Positions 1 through 8,262 of a stretch of DNA of 64,000 nt are shown here, in pieces. The DNA lies in NCBI GenBank assembly GCA_017550625.1, contig JAFZOL010000018.1, positions 1 through 64,000 of the forward strand, written 5' to 3'. The translations under genes and the position numbers were made by a program. Under the pieces are notes generated by a model. It was not told where the DNA came from and searched no databases. It saw only the letters and a program-made list of their open reading frames with translations. The DNA comes from Clostridia bacterium. GTDB taxonomy: Bacteria > Bacillota > Clostridia > Oscillospirales > Acutalibacteraceae. The first letter of the stretch is position 1. The number at the start of each line of letters is the position of its first letter.

Positions 1-195
1 GAAGAGGGCTGGACCTGCAAGTGCGGCGCCGTGAACAAGGGCAACTTCTGCTATAACTGCGGCTCACCGAAGCCCGTCGAGGGCGCGGCCCGTTACCGTT
101 GCAGCAAGTGCGGCTGGGAACCCGAAGATCCCGCCAATCCCCCGAAATTCTGCCCGCAGTGCGGCGACCCCTTTAACGAAAACGACAAAGCCTGA
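1..195 (+). CDS. C-terminal end of a zinc-ribbon protein, probably SPFH-domain (YdjI-like)
   Basis: Only the last 64 codons are in the window; the gene starts upstream. They hold two Cys-pair knuckles that build zinc ribbons (CKC...CYNC, then CSKC...CPQC) and end in a charged tail. Clostridial SPFH-domain proteins of the B. subtilis YdjI type typically end in such ribbons, and they sit next to the same two partners found here: a TFIIB-type zinc-ribbon membrane protein and a TPM-domain protein. The SPFH body is not visible, so the identity rests on the tail and the neighbours. An intrinsic terminator follows immediately. Confidence 0.6.
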   Translation, partial: EEGWTCKCGAVNKGNFCYNCGSPKPVEGAARYRCSKCGWEPEDPANPPKFCPQCGDPFNENDKA

Positions 196-207
196 TCGTT
201 TTTGAAC

Positions 208-246
208 GGCAGTATCTCAGGCGAGGTCTGAGATACTGCCTTTTTT
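208..246 (+). terminator. intrinsic terminator/attenuator between the first two genes
   Basis: A perfect 13-bp stem (208-220 with 228-240), 7-base loop, then six T. The next ribosome site (AAGGAG, 251-256) begins five bases after the T-tract, so there is no room for a promoter. It probably tunes, rather than ends, transcription into the next gene. Confidence 0.85.
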
Positions 247-264
247 CAAAAAGGAGAAATGCCT

Positions 265-1359
265 ATGGCAGCAACAATAGAATATAAATGTCCATGCTGC
301 GGCGGCAACGTAGAATATAACTCGGCGCAGGGCACCATGCAGTGCCCGTTCTGCGACACGATATTCGACGTGGCGGCGCTCATGGACAAGGATGAAGAGT
401 TGAGCCAGGCGAAGCCCGACCAGATGGAGTGGCAGCAGACGCCCGAAGCGACCTTCGACGCGGGCTCGATGAACGGGATGAATGTGTTCACCTGCAAGTC
501 CTGCGGCGGCGAATTGATGACCGACGCCAACACGGCTGCCACGAAGTGCCCCTTCTGCGGCAATCCCATCATGCTCAGCGGCAGGCTTTCGGGCGCGCTC
601 AAGCCCGATCTCGTGATCCCGTTCAAGGTCTCGAAGCAGGAGGCAAAAGACAAGCTCAAGTCCTTCATATCCAAGAAAAAGCTCGTGCCGAAGTCCTTCA
701 GCTCCGACGCGCATCTCGATGAGATCAAGGGCGTTTACGTGCCGTTCTGGCTGTTCGACGCCGACGCCGAGGCCGATATCAACTATCTCGCCACGCGCAC
801 GCGCAGCTGGTCCGACCGCACCTATCGCTACACTGAGACCCAGCATTACCGGCTCATCCGCGCCGGCAGCGTGGGCTTCGCGCACGTGCCGGTCGACGGC
901 TCGAAGCTGATGGCGGACGATATGATGGAATCCATCGAGCCCTTCGATTTCAGCGACGCCAAGCCCTTCCAGACCGCCTATCTCTCCGGCTATCTCGCCG
1001 ATAAATACGACGTGGACAAAGAGACCAGCAAGGCGCGCGCCAACGAGCGCATCAAGCGCACCACCGAAAGCGTGTTCGCCAACACCACCGGCGGGTTCGT
1101 GACCGTTTCGCCCGAGAGCTCCACCGTTTATCTGTCCAACACCGTGGTGAAATACGCCCTTTATCCGGTGTGGGTGCTGACCTCCACATACGAAGGCAAG
1201 CAGTATCAGTTCGCGATGAACGGGCAGACCGGCAAGTTCGTGGGCAATCTGCCGATGGACAACAAGGCCAAGTGGAAATGGCAGCTCATCTACACCGCGA
1301 TCTGCGCGGGCTGCGCCTGGGCGGCGCTGTACCTGCTCGGGCTGTTTGCGAATCTGTGA
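265..1359 (+). CDS. TFIIB-type double zinc-ribbon membrane protein (YdjG-like)
   Basis: A 364-residue protein with two zinc ribbons near the N-terminus: Cys9/Cys12...Cys27/Cys30 (CPCC...CPFC) and Cys77/Cys80...Cys95/Cys98 (CKSC...CPFC). The middle is a beta-rich domain of unknown role. One hydrophobic segment at about 336-360 suggests a C-terminal membrane anchor. The start at 265 is preferred over an in-frame ATG at 259 because AAGGAG then lies 8 bases away. The family is paired with SPFH and TPM proteins; in Bacillus the ydjFGHI operon links PspA-type envelope-stress defence to the membrane. Membership is clear; the exact role is inferred. Confidence 0.82.
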   Translation: MAATIEYKCPCCGGNVEYNSAQGTMQCPFCDTIFDVAALMDKDEELSQAKPDQMEWQQTPEATFDAGSMNGMNVFTCKSCGGELMTDANTAATKCPFCGNPIMLSGRLSGALKPDLVIPFKVSKQEAKDKLKSFISKKKLVPKSFSSDAHLDEIKGVYVPFWLFDADAEADINYLATRTRSWSDRTYRYTETQHYRLIRAGSVGFAHVPVDGSKLMADDMMESIEPFDFSDAKPFQTAYLSGYLADKYDVDKETSKARANERIKRTTESVFANTTGGFVTVSPESSTVYLSNTVVKYALYPVWVLTSTYEGKQYQFAMNGQTGKFVGNLPMDNKAKWKWQLIYTAICAGCAWAALYLLGLFANL

Positions 1360-1370
1360 GGAGGGCCGTC

Positions 1371-2369
1371 ATGAAAAGATATCTCGCAATTCTTTTGACG
1401 CTCCTGCTCGCGTTCGTGTTCGTTCTGCCCGTCTTCGCCGTCGAATCGGCGGAGGATGAGGAAGAAACAATGATCCTCTTCGCCGAGAGCGAAGAGGGAG
1501 AAGAGGACGAAGACGGCGAAGTCTATCTGTTTTCGGATGAAGAAAAAGAGGACGACGCGGCCGCTTACGACGGCGAAGAAGCCCCGGTCCTGACGATCGG
1601 CGCGCTGCAGCACGTGATCGACCTCACGTCCTCCGGCTGCCTGTCCGATTACGAGATTCAAAGCCTCGAGGCGAAGGCCGCGCGGCTCAGCGAAGACTTC
1701 CAGATGGACATCGTGCTGCTCGTCACCGACGATCCCGGTAGCAAAACGCCGCAGGATTACGCCGACGACTATTTCGACTACATGGGCTACGGCAAGGGCA
1801 GCGGCAAAGACGGCATGCTCTTCCTGCGCTGCATCGTGTCGAGGGAATGGTACTGCTCTACCTGCGGGCGCGGCATCGACGTGTTCAACGACAACACGAT
1901 CGACTATATCGTCGATAAGATGACGAACGACCTCAGAAACGACCGCGTGGGCGACGCGTTCGCGATCCTGCTCACCGAGGCGGAGGAATGCCTGCGCGCC
2001 GAGGCGGAAGGGACCCCGATCCCGGGCGCCGACTACGGCAACGGCGGCTACGGCGGCAGTAAGAAAAACATCGCTTTCCGCGCTTCCGGCATTGTGCTCG
2101 CCCTCATCGCGGGCATCGTGATCGCCCTCATCCCGATGAGCAAGCTCAAAAACGAGATCTTCAACGTCTCGTTCAAGAGCGGGGCGGCGGACTACACGAA
2201 GCCGAACTCCCTCGTCCTGCGGGACAGCCGCGACGTGTTCCTTTACACGAACACCACGCGCGTGCGCATCCAGACCGACACGTCGTCGGGCTCGCGCGGC
2301 GGTGGCGGCGGCGGTACGCACGTCAGCTCTTCCGGCATGACGCACGGCGGCCACGGCGGCAAAATCTGA
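1371..2369 (+). CDS. TPM-domain membrane protein (YdjH-like)
   Basis: A 332-residue protein with a signal peptide (residues 1-24, cleavage around VFAVES), a very acidic linker (25-60), a TPM-type domain (about 65-200, recognisable by VLLVTDDPGS and YADDYFDYMGYG), a transmembrane helix (about 235-255) and a short tail ending in a Gly/Ser/His-rich stretch. TPM domains in this family are extracytoplasmic, and such Gly-rich tails are common in it. It starts 11 bases after the zinc-ribbon gene, so the two are one operon. No PspA gene follows; a partner could lie upstream of the window. Confidence 0.85.
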   Translation: MKRYLAILLTLLLAFVFVLPVFAVESAEDEEETMILFAESEEGEEDEDGEVYLFSDEEKEDDAAAYDGEEAPVLTIGALQHVIDLTSSGCLSDYEIQSLEAKAARLSEDFQMDIVLLVTDDPGSKTPQDYADDYFDYMGYGKGSGKDGMLFLRCIVSREWYCSTCGRGIDVFNDNTIDYIVDKMTNDLRNDRVGDAFAILLTEAEECLRAEAEGTPIPGADYGNGGYGGSKKNIAFRASGIVLALIAGIVIALIPMSKLKNEIFNVSFKSGAADYTKPNSLVLRDSRDVFLYTNTTRVRIQTDTSSGSRGGGGGGTHVSSSGMTHGGHGGKI

Positions 2370-2375
2370 TGAAAG

Positions 2376-2406
2376 AAGACGCTCTGCTCCCGCGGGGCGT
2401 CTTTTC
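2376..2406 (+). terminator. intrinsic terminator after the YdjGHI-like module
   Basis: A 7-bp stem AAGACGC/GCGTCTT (2376-2382 with 2397-2403), an inner loop that can pair further (CCC/GGG), then a T-rich run. Confidence 0.65.
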
Positions 2407-2474
2407 TTGTCGTTTTCAACAAAAGAGCTAAAAAAAACGTCATATTTTCTACACCGGATTTCTCATTTTCGGGC

Positions 2475-2502
2475 TTGAAAATCACAAAGAATGCGCTAAA
2501 AT
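2475..2502 (+). promoter_or_regulatory. sigma-70-type promoter for prs
   Basis: TTGAAA (2475-2480), 16-base spacer, TAAAAT (2497-2502), about 75 bases before the PRPP synthetase start. Confidence 0.6.
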
Positions 2503-2576
2503 AGAAAGTGGGTCCGAAGCGTGTCGATTCCGCGCCGGAGGGCCCGAAGAAAAAGTGAATAAGGAGTAACGAATCT

Positions 2577-3770
2577 ATGCCTGTTTACACCGACGATTTC
2601 AACACCATCCCATATGGTTCCCTCGGAATCATCGCGCTCCCCGGTTGTGAAGAAATGGCTGCCAAGATCGATTCGTATCTGGTGCAGTGGCGCAAACGTC
2701 GCGAGAGTGAACACAAAGACACGATTGCATTCCACGGCTACGAAAGAGATTCTTATTTACTCAAGGCCGCGTTCCCGCGGTTCGGCACGGGCGAAGCGAA
2801 ATGCCACCTGAGAGAGTCCGTCAGAGGCTACGATATCTTCATCCTCTGCGACTGCTTCAACTACGGCATCTCGCACGACATCTACGGGCAGAACGTCCCC
2901 TACACGCCGGACGAGCATTACGCGAACCTCAAGCGCGCGATCGCCGCGATCACCGGCAAGGCAAGGCGCATCACCGTGATTATGCCGATGCTTTACGAAG
3001 GCCGTCAGCACAAGAGATCCTCGCGCGAGTCGCTCGACTGCGCCCTGATGCTGCAGGAGCTGTTCATGCTCTACGGCGTTGAAAACATCCTCACCTTCGA
3101 CGCGCACGATCCCCGCGTGATGAACGCCATCCCGCTTAAGGGCTTCGAGAACTGCTACACCACGTATCAGATGCTCAAGGCGCTCGTCAACAACACGCCC
3201 GAACTCAAGATCGACAAGGATAACCTGATGATCATCTCGCCCGACGAGGGCGGCGTGAACCGCGCCGTGTACTATTCCTCCGTTCTCGGCATCGATCTCG
3301 GCATGTTCTATAAGCGCCGCGACTATTCGCGCGTGGTCAAGGGCAGAAACCCGATCATCGCGCACGAGTTCCTCGGCTCCAACGTCTCGGGCAAAGACGT
3401 GATCGTGGTGGACGACATGATCTCCTCCGGCGATTCCATGATTGAGGTGTGCAGCAAGCTCAAGGGCATGGGCGCCCGCAACATTTACGTCTGCTGCGCC
3501 TTCGGCCTGTTCTGCAACGGGCTCGATACCTTCGACAAGGCCTTCGAAGAGGGCGTCGTTTCCCGCGTGTTTACAACCAATCTGGTCTATCGCCGTCCCG
3601 AGCTCAAAGAGAGGCCCTGGTACTGCGAAGTGGACCTTTCGAAATACATCTCCCTGCTGATCGACGCGCTCAACCACGACATGTCAATCAGCACGCTGCT
3701 CAACCACGCGCAGCGCATCAAGCCCTTCCTTGAGTCCAAGGGCTTCAACATCGAGATCAAGAGCGAATAA
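2577..3770 (+). CDS. prs: ribose-phosphate pyrophosphokinase (PRPP synthetase), long clostridial form
   Basis: Makes 5-phosphoribosyl-1-pyrophosphate from ribose-5-phosphate and ATP, in the cytoplasm, for nucleotide, histidine and tryptophan synthesis. The PRPP-binding loop VIVVDDMISSGDS is at residues 275-287, and the conserved YKRRD stretch upstream fits the catalytic flexible-loop region. At 397 residues it is longer than the common form of about 315; the longer form is known in Clostridia. Start chosen at an ATG with AAGGAG 10 bases upstream. It has its own promoter and terminator, so it appears to be transcribed alone. Confidence 0.9.
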   Translation: MPVYTDDFNTIPYGSLGIIALPGCEEMAAKIDSYLVQWRKRRESEHKDTIAFHGYERDSYLLKAAFPRFGTGEAKCHLRESVRGYDIFILCDCFNYGISHDIYGQNVPYTPDEHYANLKRAIAAITGKARRITVIMPMLYEGRQHKRSSRESLDCALMLQELFMLYGVENILTFDAHDPRVMNAIPLKGFENCYTTYQMLKALVNNTPELKIDKDNLMIISPDEGGVNRAVYYSSVLGIDLGMFYKRRDYSRVVKGRNPIIAHEFLGSNVSGKDVIVVDDMISSGDSMIEVCSKLKGMGARNIYVCCAFGLFCNGLDTFDKAFEEGVVSRVFTTNLVYRRPELKERPWYCEVDLSKYISLLIDALNHDMSISTLLNHAQRIKPFLESKGFNIEIKSE

Positions 3771-3780
3771 ACGAAACTAC

Positions 3781-3809
3781 GCGCTCGGGGTATGCCCGGG
3801 CGCTTTTTT
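3781..3809 (+). terminator. intrinsic terminator after prs
   Basis: A 9-bp stem with one G-T pair (3781-3789 with 3795-3803), loop GTATG, then six T. The next gene's ribosome site begins nine bases later, with no space for a promoter. Confidence 0.85.
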
Positions 3810-3829
3810 CCTGTCACGGGAGGTATCAT

Positions 3830-5875
3830 ATGCGCTATCTGCAATATGTGAACGTCAAACAGGGGTCGGCGTCCGTCATGCGCTTCTCGCACGGCAACAC
3901 GCTGCCGCTCACCCAGCGCCCGTTCGCCATGGCTGCCTTTGCCCCGCAGACGGACGGCTCATCGTCCTGGTATTACCATCCCTCGCACCGCAGCTTCGAG
4001 GGCATACGCCTGACGCATCAGCCGAGCCCCTGGATCGGCGACTACGGCTCGTTCGTGATCCTGCCGCAGAAGTTCGAGCCGAAATTCGGCAGGGACGCGC
4101 GCTGGTCCGGCTTCAGACCCGAAGACGCTGTTTTAATGCCGCATTACATGAAGATCGAGCCGCTGCGCAGCCGCTCTCTTATCGAGCTCACGCCCTCAGA
4201 ACGCGGGGGCTGGTTTCGCGTGAAATTCAGGGACGAGAAAGAAAACTGGCTCTCCGTCCTTCCCGTGAGCGGCCGCTTCGACGCGCGTTTCGACCCCGCC
4301 GAAAACCGCCTGTATTTTACGGTCAACAACACGAACGACGAGCACGTCAAAAACTTCAGAATGTACGTCGTCATCAGCTTCCTCCGCGGCTTGTCCGCGG
4401 ACGAACCGGTTATCGGCACGGATAAGAAGAGCAAACGGGCGTATGCCGTTTCGGGCGAGGACGCCGGTATCCATCTCCCCGTGGCGGGCGACGCCGTCGA
4501 GGGGCAGATCGCGACCTCATATATCAGCTTTGAGCAGGCGCTCGAGAACGCCAGACAGGATTTTGAAGGCGAGACCTTCGAATCCCTGCTGAAAAATAAC
4601 GAAGAGGCGTGGGAAGAAAAGCTCTCGCGCGTCGAGATCGAAACCGACGATCCCGACCAGATGAAAACCTTTTATTCCTGCATGTACCGCGCGTTTCTCT
4701 ATCCGCATAAATGCTACGAGATCGACCGCGCCGGCAAGCCCGTCCATTTCGCGCCGATGAACGGCGCCGTGAAGCCCGGCGTGCGGTATACGGACAACGG
4801 CTTCTGGGATACCTACCGCACCGTTTATCCGTTTTTCGCGATCGCGGCGAAGGATGAATACCGTGAGATGTGCGAGGGGTATATCAACGACTATCGCGAC
4901 TGCGGCTGGCTGCCTCGCTGGCCGGCGATGGGGGAGCGGGGCTGCATGCCGTCCACGCTCATCGACGCTACGCTCTGCGACGCCGCGGTGAAGGGCATCC
5001 TCACGGGCGAGCCGCTCAGAAAGGCGTTCGAGGGCATGCTCAAACACGCCAACAAAAACGCCCCGAATGACGACTTCGGCAGAAGCGGGTGCGAGGAATA
5101 CGTGCGGCTCGGCTACGTGCCGATCGAGGCGCACCGCGAGAGCGTCAACCTGACGCTGGACGCCGCCTACGGCGACTGGTGCATCGCCGTGATCGCGCGC
5201 CTTCTCGGTGAAGAGGCGATCGCCGAAGAATACGAAAAGCGCGCGAAGAACTACCGCAACCTCTTCGATCCCGAAACGGGTTTTATGCGGGCAAGGTTCC
5301 GCGACGGCTCGTTCCGTCCCGATTTCAGCCCGACCGGTTGGGGCAGGGATTACACCGAGGGCTCGGCGTGGCAGAACTCCTTCGCCGTGCCGCACGACCC
5401 CGAGGGGCTCGCTTCGCTCTACGGCTCGAAAGAGGCGTTTTTCAAAAAGGTCGACGAGCTGTTCGCAGCGGAGCCGGACTACGAGGTCGTAGGCTACGGC
5501 GGCGAGATCCACGAGATGACCGAGATGGCCGCCGTGGACTTCGGCCAGTGCGCGATCTCGAACCAGCCGAGCTTCCATCTGCCCTTCCTCTACGGCGTTC
5601 TCGGCGACACCGAACGCTCTTCCTACTGGACCGAAAAGCTCTGCCGCGAGGCGTTTTCGTGGCGGGACGACGGCTTTCCGGGGGACGAGGACAACGGCAC
5701 CACCGCCCTGTGGTACGTGTTCGCAACGATTGGCATCTATCCGTTCTGCCCCGGCAAAAACGAATACGTCCGCACGAAAAAGCTCGTGAAATCCGTGAAG
5801 ATCCGCGGTGTGGAATTCGACGCCGACGCTTTCTCTTCGAATCTCATCCCTTACGACGTTTTCCGCGAAATCTGA
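3830..5875 (+). CDS. GH92-family alpha-mannosidase, cytoplasmic
   Basis: GH92 enzymes are calcium-dependent exo-alpha-mannosidases that trim yeast mannan and N-glycans. The 681-residue protein shows family landmarks: GFWDTYRTVYPFF in the middle, the HEMTEM region holding the likely acid residue, NQPSFHLPFLY, and the GDEDNGTTALWYVF segment with acidic calcium/catalytic residues. There is no signal peptide, so it probably acts on imported mannosides; most studied GH92 enzymes are exported. Start: ATG with GGGAGG 6 bases upstream. It stands alone between prs and an XRE regulator, so its substrate cannot be read from context. Confidence 0.85.
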   Translation: MRYLQYVNVKQGSASVMRFSHGNTLPLTQRPFAMAAFAPQTDGSSSWYYHPSHRSFEGIRLTHQPSPWIGDYGSFVILPQKFEPKFGRDARWSGFRPEDAVLMPHYMKIEPLRSRSLIELTPSERGGWFRVKFRDEKENWLSVLPVSGRFDARFDPAENRLYFTVNNTNDEHVKNFRMYVVISFLRGLSADEPVIGTDKKSKRAYAVSGEDAGIHLPVAGDAVEGQIATSYISFEQALENARQDFEGETFESLLKNNEEAWEEKLSRVEIETDDPDQMKTFYSCMYRAFLYPHKCYEIDRAGKPVHFAPMNGAVKPGVRYTDNGFWDTYRTVYPFFAIAAKDEYREMCEGYINDYRDCGWLPRWPAMGERGCMPSTLIDATLCDAAVKGILTGEPLRKAFEGMLKHANKNAPNDDFGRSGCEEYVRLGYVPIEAHRESVNLTLDAAYGDWCIAVIARLLGEEAIAEEYEKRAKNYRNLFDPETGFMRARFRDGSFRPDFSPTGWGRDYTEGSAWQNSFAVPHDPEGLASLYGSKEAFFKKVDELFAAEPDYEVVGYGGEIHEMTEMAAVDFGQCAISNQPSFHLPFLYGVLGDTERSSYWTEKLCREAFSWRDDGFPGDEDNGTTALWYVFATIGIYPFCPGKNEYVRTKKLVKSVKIRGVEFDADAFSSNLIPYDVFREI

Positions 5876-5925
5876 ATCGTTTCGTGCGGCAAAACGAAAA
5901 ACGTGACGAAATTTTCAGATAAACC

Positions 5926-5954
5926 TTGCAAAACGTCGGGTTTTCGTTTATAAT
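5926..5954 (+). promoter_or_regulatory. promoter for the XRE/SH3 gene pair
   Basis: TTGCAA (5926-5931), 17-base spacer, TATAAT (5949-5954); the ATG follows 26 bases later with an ACGGAGG ribosome site. Confidence 0.75.
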
Positions 5955-5980
5955 AATAATTCAGACGGAGGTGCTGAGAA

Positions 5981-6589
5981 ATGAAGACTGCAAAAAACGG
6001 ATTCGGCGTCAGGCTGAAAAAATTACGGAAAAGCGCAGGCATGACGCAGTCCGATCTCGCCGATCGGCTGCTGAAGAGCAGCTCCGCCGTCCGGATGTGG
6101 GAGCTCGGCGCCAACGAGCCCGATATCAACACGCTCGTTGAGCTGTCCGCGATCTTCGACTGCAGTCTGGATTATCTTCTCTGCCGCGACGCGATCCTCG
6201 GCAAAGAGGGCGCGGTGCGCACGTCCGTGCCGGTTTATAAACTCTCGGATTTCAGAAAAGACGACGACGCGATCTATTACCAGACCCTCGCGCCCGATTA
6301 TCTCGAGGGCAACGCCGCCTACGTCATCTGCCTCAACGATACCGACGATCTGCTGCCGCAGATCCCCAACGGCGCCACGATCCTGATCCGTCTGCAGGAG
6401 GCCTGCCTCGACGGGCAGCTCGTGCTCATCCGCATCGGCGAGCGCTATTATATCAGAAGGATCTCGTTCTGCGACGGCGGCATGGTGTTCTCGGGCGCGT
6501 TCCCGCGCACGCCGGTCTTTTACGCGGCCGCGGACGACCCGGACGTTGAGATCGTGGGCGTAGCCGTAGAGTTTTCGATGCAGTTCTGA
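5981..6589 (+). CDS. XRE-family regulator with LexA/S24-like C-terminal domain
   Basis: A 202-residue DNA-binding protein. Residues 8-65 form a Cro/C1 helix-turn-helix (GMTQSDLADRL, recognition helix near SSSAVRMWE). Residues from about 110 resemble the beta-rich peptidase fold of LexA/C1-type repressors (LLPQIPNGATILIR, then GQLVLIRIGERYYIRRI). The usual catalytic Ser of the D-S-M-x-P motif reads as Thr-Asp, and the expected Lys region is Arg-Arg, so self-cleavage looks lost. The domain may instead dimerise or sense a ligand. It has its own promoter and probably shares a transcript with the SH3 gene 22 bases downstream. Target genes are unknown. Confidence 0.75.
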   Translation: MKTAKNGFGVRLKKLRKSAGMTQSDLADRLLKSSSAVRMWELGANEPDINTLVELSAIFDCSLDYLLCRDAILGKEGAVRTSVPVYKLSDFRKDDDAIYYQTLAPDYLEGNAAYVICLNDTDDLLPQIPNGATILIRLQEACLDGQLVLIRIGERYYIRRISFCDGGMVFSGAFPRTPVFYAAADDPDVEIVGVAVEFSMQF

Positions 6590-6611
6590 ACGCAGGAAAG
6601 GAACGATACCG

Positions 6612-7133
6612 ATGGAAGAGAATTCGAATTATACCTTCAAAGTGAGGCGTGAGAAAACGCCTGCCAATACAAGGCAGCTCGCAATCTTCGGCGGCGCGGC
6701 GGCCGTGCTGCTGATCCTCGCGATCGTGCTCGGCGTCGTCGCCGGCAAAGCCTCGGCGCGCAAAAAGGTGCTCGGCGATGTCGATAGCAAACCGAGCGAG
6801 GCTGTTTCGCAAAACGAAGAGCCGAGCGACGTCCCCGTGGCTTCCGTGCCCGAGAGCACGACCGACGAAAACGACCCCTATCCCGCTTCGGATAAATATC
6901 CCGCCGGGCGCTACGTCGTATCCGGCACCAACGGCAACGGGCTCAACGTCCGCTCCGCCCCGAACACCGACGCCGAACGCATCGGCCACTTCGACGAGGG
7001 CGAATCCGTCACGGTGCTCAAGGTCGTTGAGATCGCCGACGCCTCGTCCGACAGCACGAAATACTGGGGCCAGGTCAAGGTCGGTGACGGGACCTTCGGC
7101 TACCTGTCGATGTCATATCTGAAAGCCGAATAA
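6612..7133 (+). CDS. membrane-anchored SH3b-domain protein
   Basis: A 173-residue protein: short cytoplasmic N-terminus, one transmembrane helix (about 21-43), an acidic Ser/Glu-rich linker, and a bacterial SH3 domain (about 97-173) beginning NGLNVRSAPNTDAERIGH and ending GYLSMSYLK. SH3b domains usually bind peptidoglycan or peptides outside the cell. Together with the preceding XRE regulator it may form a small cell-wall sensing or maintenance unit, but no enzyme domain is present and the role is unknown. Confidence 0.8.
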   Translation: MEENSNYTFKVRREKTPANTRQLAIFGGAAAVLLILAIVLGVVAGKASARKKVLGDVDSKPSEAVSQNEEPSDVPVASVPESTTDENDPYPASDKYPAGRYVVSGTNGNGLNVRSAPNTDAERIGHFDEGESVTVLKVVEIADASSDSTKYWGQVKVGDGTFGYLSMSYLKAE

Positions 7134-7150
7134 CATATCGCAAAATAAAA

Positions 7151-7186
7151 AAGCTCCGGGGCAGCCGCTCCGGAGCTTGTTTCTTT
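7151..7186. terminator. bidirectional terminator between convergent genes
   Basis: Perfect 9-bp stem AAGCTCCGG/CCGGAGCTT (7151-7159 with 7170-7178), T-rich on the + side and A-rich before the stem, so it can serve both strands. Confidence 0.85.
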
Positions 7187-7193
7187 TATCGGA

Positions 7194-8132
7194 TCATTCT
7201 TTCACGATGGTATCTGCGAAATCACGGATATCTGCGTACACGTCGCGTCTGCAGTCCTCGTTGTGGATCTCGTGGCGCAGGCCCTTATAGAGCTTGACGG
7301 TCACCTTGGTGTGGCCGCTGGCCTTGAGCTTGTCGTACACCTCGGTCACGCCCTTGCCGTAGGCGCCCACGGGGTCGTCCTCGCCCGAGATGAGCTTGAT
7401 CGGCAGGTCCTTCGGCACTTCTTCATACCACTGTTTGGACGACACGTCCTTAAGCACGTGGAACAGATCTCTGAAGCCGGACGCCGTGAACAGGAACCCG
7501 CATTTCGGGTCGGCGACGTATTTCTCGACGTTTTCTTTGTTCACCGACAGCCACTCGAAGCCCGTGTTTCCCTCGAAGCGCTTGTTGTAGGAGCCGAACG
7601 CGATGTTGTTGATGAACGTCGACTTCGCCTTCGGGCCTTTCAGCTTGCACACGAGGTTCGCAAGGCCGATGCCCACGCCCGCGGCGGGGTTCGCGCCGGC
7701 GGTGCCGCACAAAATCGCGGCGTCGGCGGCGTCCTTATAGGTCGCGATGAACTTTCTCGTGATGAACGAGCCCATCGAATGACCCCAGATGATCAGCTTT
7801 TTGCCCGGGAAGGTCTCTTTCGCGAGCTTCGTGACCTCGTAAACGTCGTCCACGAGCTTGAGCCAGCCGTCCTTGTCGGCGAAATAGCCGTCGTCGGCGT
7901 CCGTCTTCACGCTTCTGCCGTGGCCGGCGTGGTCGTGCATGATCACGGCGTAGCCCGCGTCGCAGAGGAACCCGGCGACCTCAAGATAGCGGTCGGTGTG
8001 CTCGGCCATGCCGTGCACGATCTGGATGATGCCCTTCGTGTCGTCAAGCGAGGCGGGCGCGACGCTCTGCACGAAGATGTCGGTGTTCTTCGTATGCGAG
8101 GGGAAAGAGTAAGTGTTATGAACCTGTTCCAT
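7194..8132 (-). CDS. alpha/beta hydrolase, monoacylglycerol lipase/lysophospholipase type
   Basis: A 312-residue serine hydrolase of the S33 'serine aminopeptidase' group that usually cleaves monoacylglycerols or lysophospholipids. Visible: the oxyanion-hole stretch HGMAEHTDRY, nucleophile Ser119 in GHSMGS, acid Asp in SGEDDPVG, and His in GLRHEIHNE. There is no signal peptide. The start at 8132 is set by GAAAGGA nine bases upstream; a longer in-frame version from 8183 lacks a ribosome site. Monocistronic by context, with a shared terminator at its 3' end. Confidence 0.83.
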   Translation of the reverse strand: MEQVHNTYSFPSHTKNTDIFVQSVAPASLDDTKGIIQIVHGMAEHTDRYLEVAGFLCDAGYAVIMHDHAGHGRSVKTDADDGYFADKDGWLKLVDDVYEVTKLAKETFPGKKLIIWGHSMGSFITRKFIATYKDAADAAILCGTAGANPAAGVGIGLANLVCKLKGPKAKSTFINNIAFGSYNKRFEGNTGFEWLSVNKENVEKYVADPKCGFLFTASGFRDLFHVLKDVSSKQWYEEVPKDLPIKLISGEDDPVGAYGKGVTEVYDKLKASGHTKVTVKLYKGLRHEIHNEDCRRDVYADIRDFADTIVKE

Positions 8133-8262
8133 CCTGAATATTCCTTTCTCGTTTTTTTTCATTTTATCATACTTTTCCGGCAATGGAAATGCTTTTTCGC
8201 GAGATTTTGATTTTTTCCGTTTTCACCAAATAGGCCGTGATTATTTGTTCATTCTGTACGGT

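Noticed and set aside
1290-2354. Long minus-strand open frame opposite the TPM-domain gene
   Set aside because: Composition is Ala/Arg/Val-rich mirror translation of a real gene, with no family motif and no ribosome site. The same reasoning removes the long antisense frames at 2757-3677, 4517-5578, 11132-12781, 13319-14848, 44652-46145 and 55490-57004, which are expected in GC-rich DNA.
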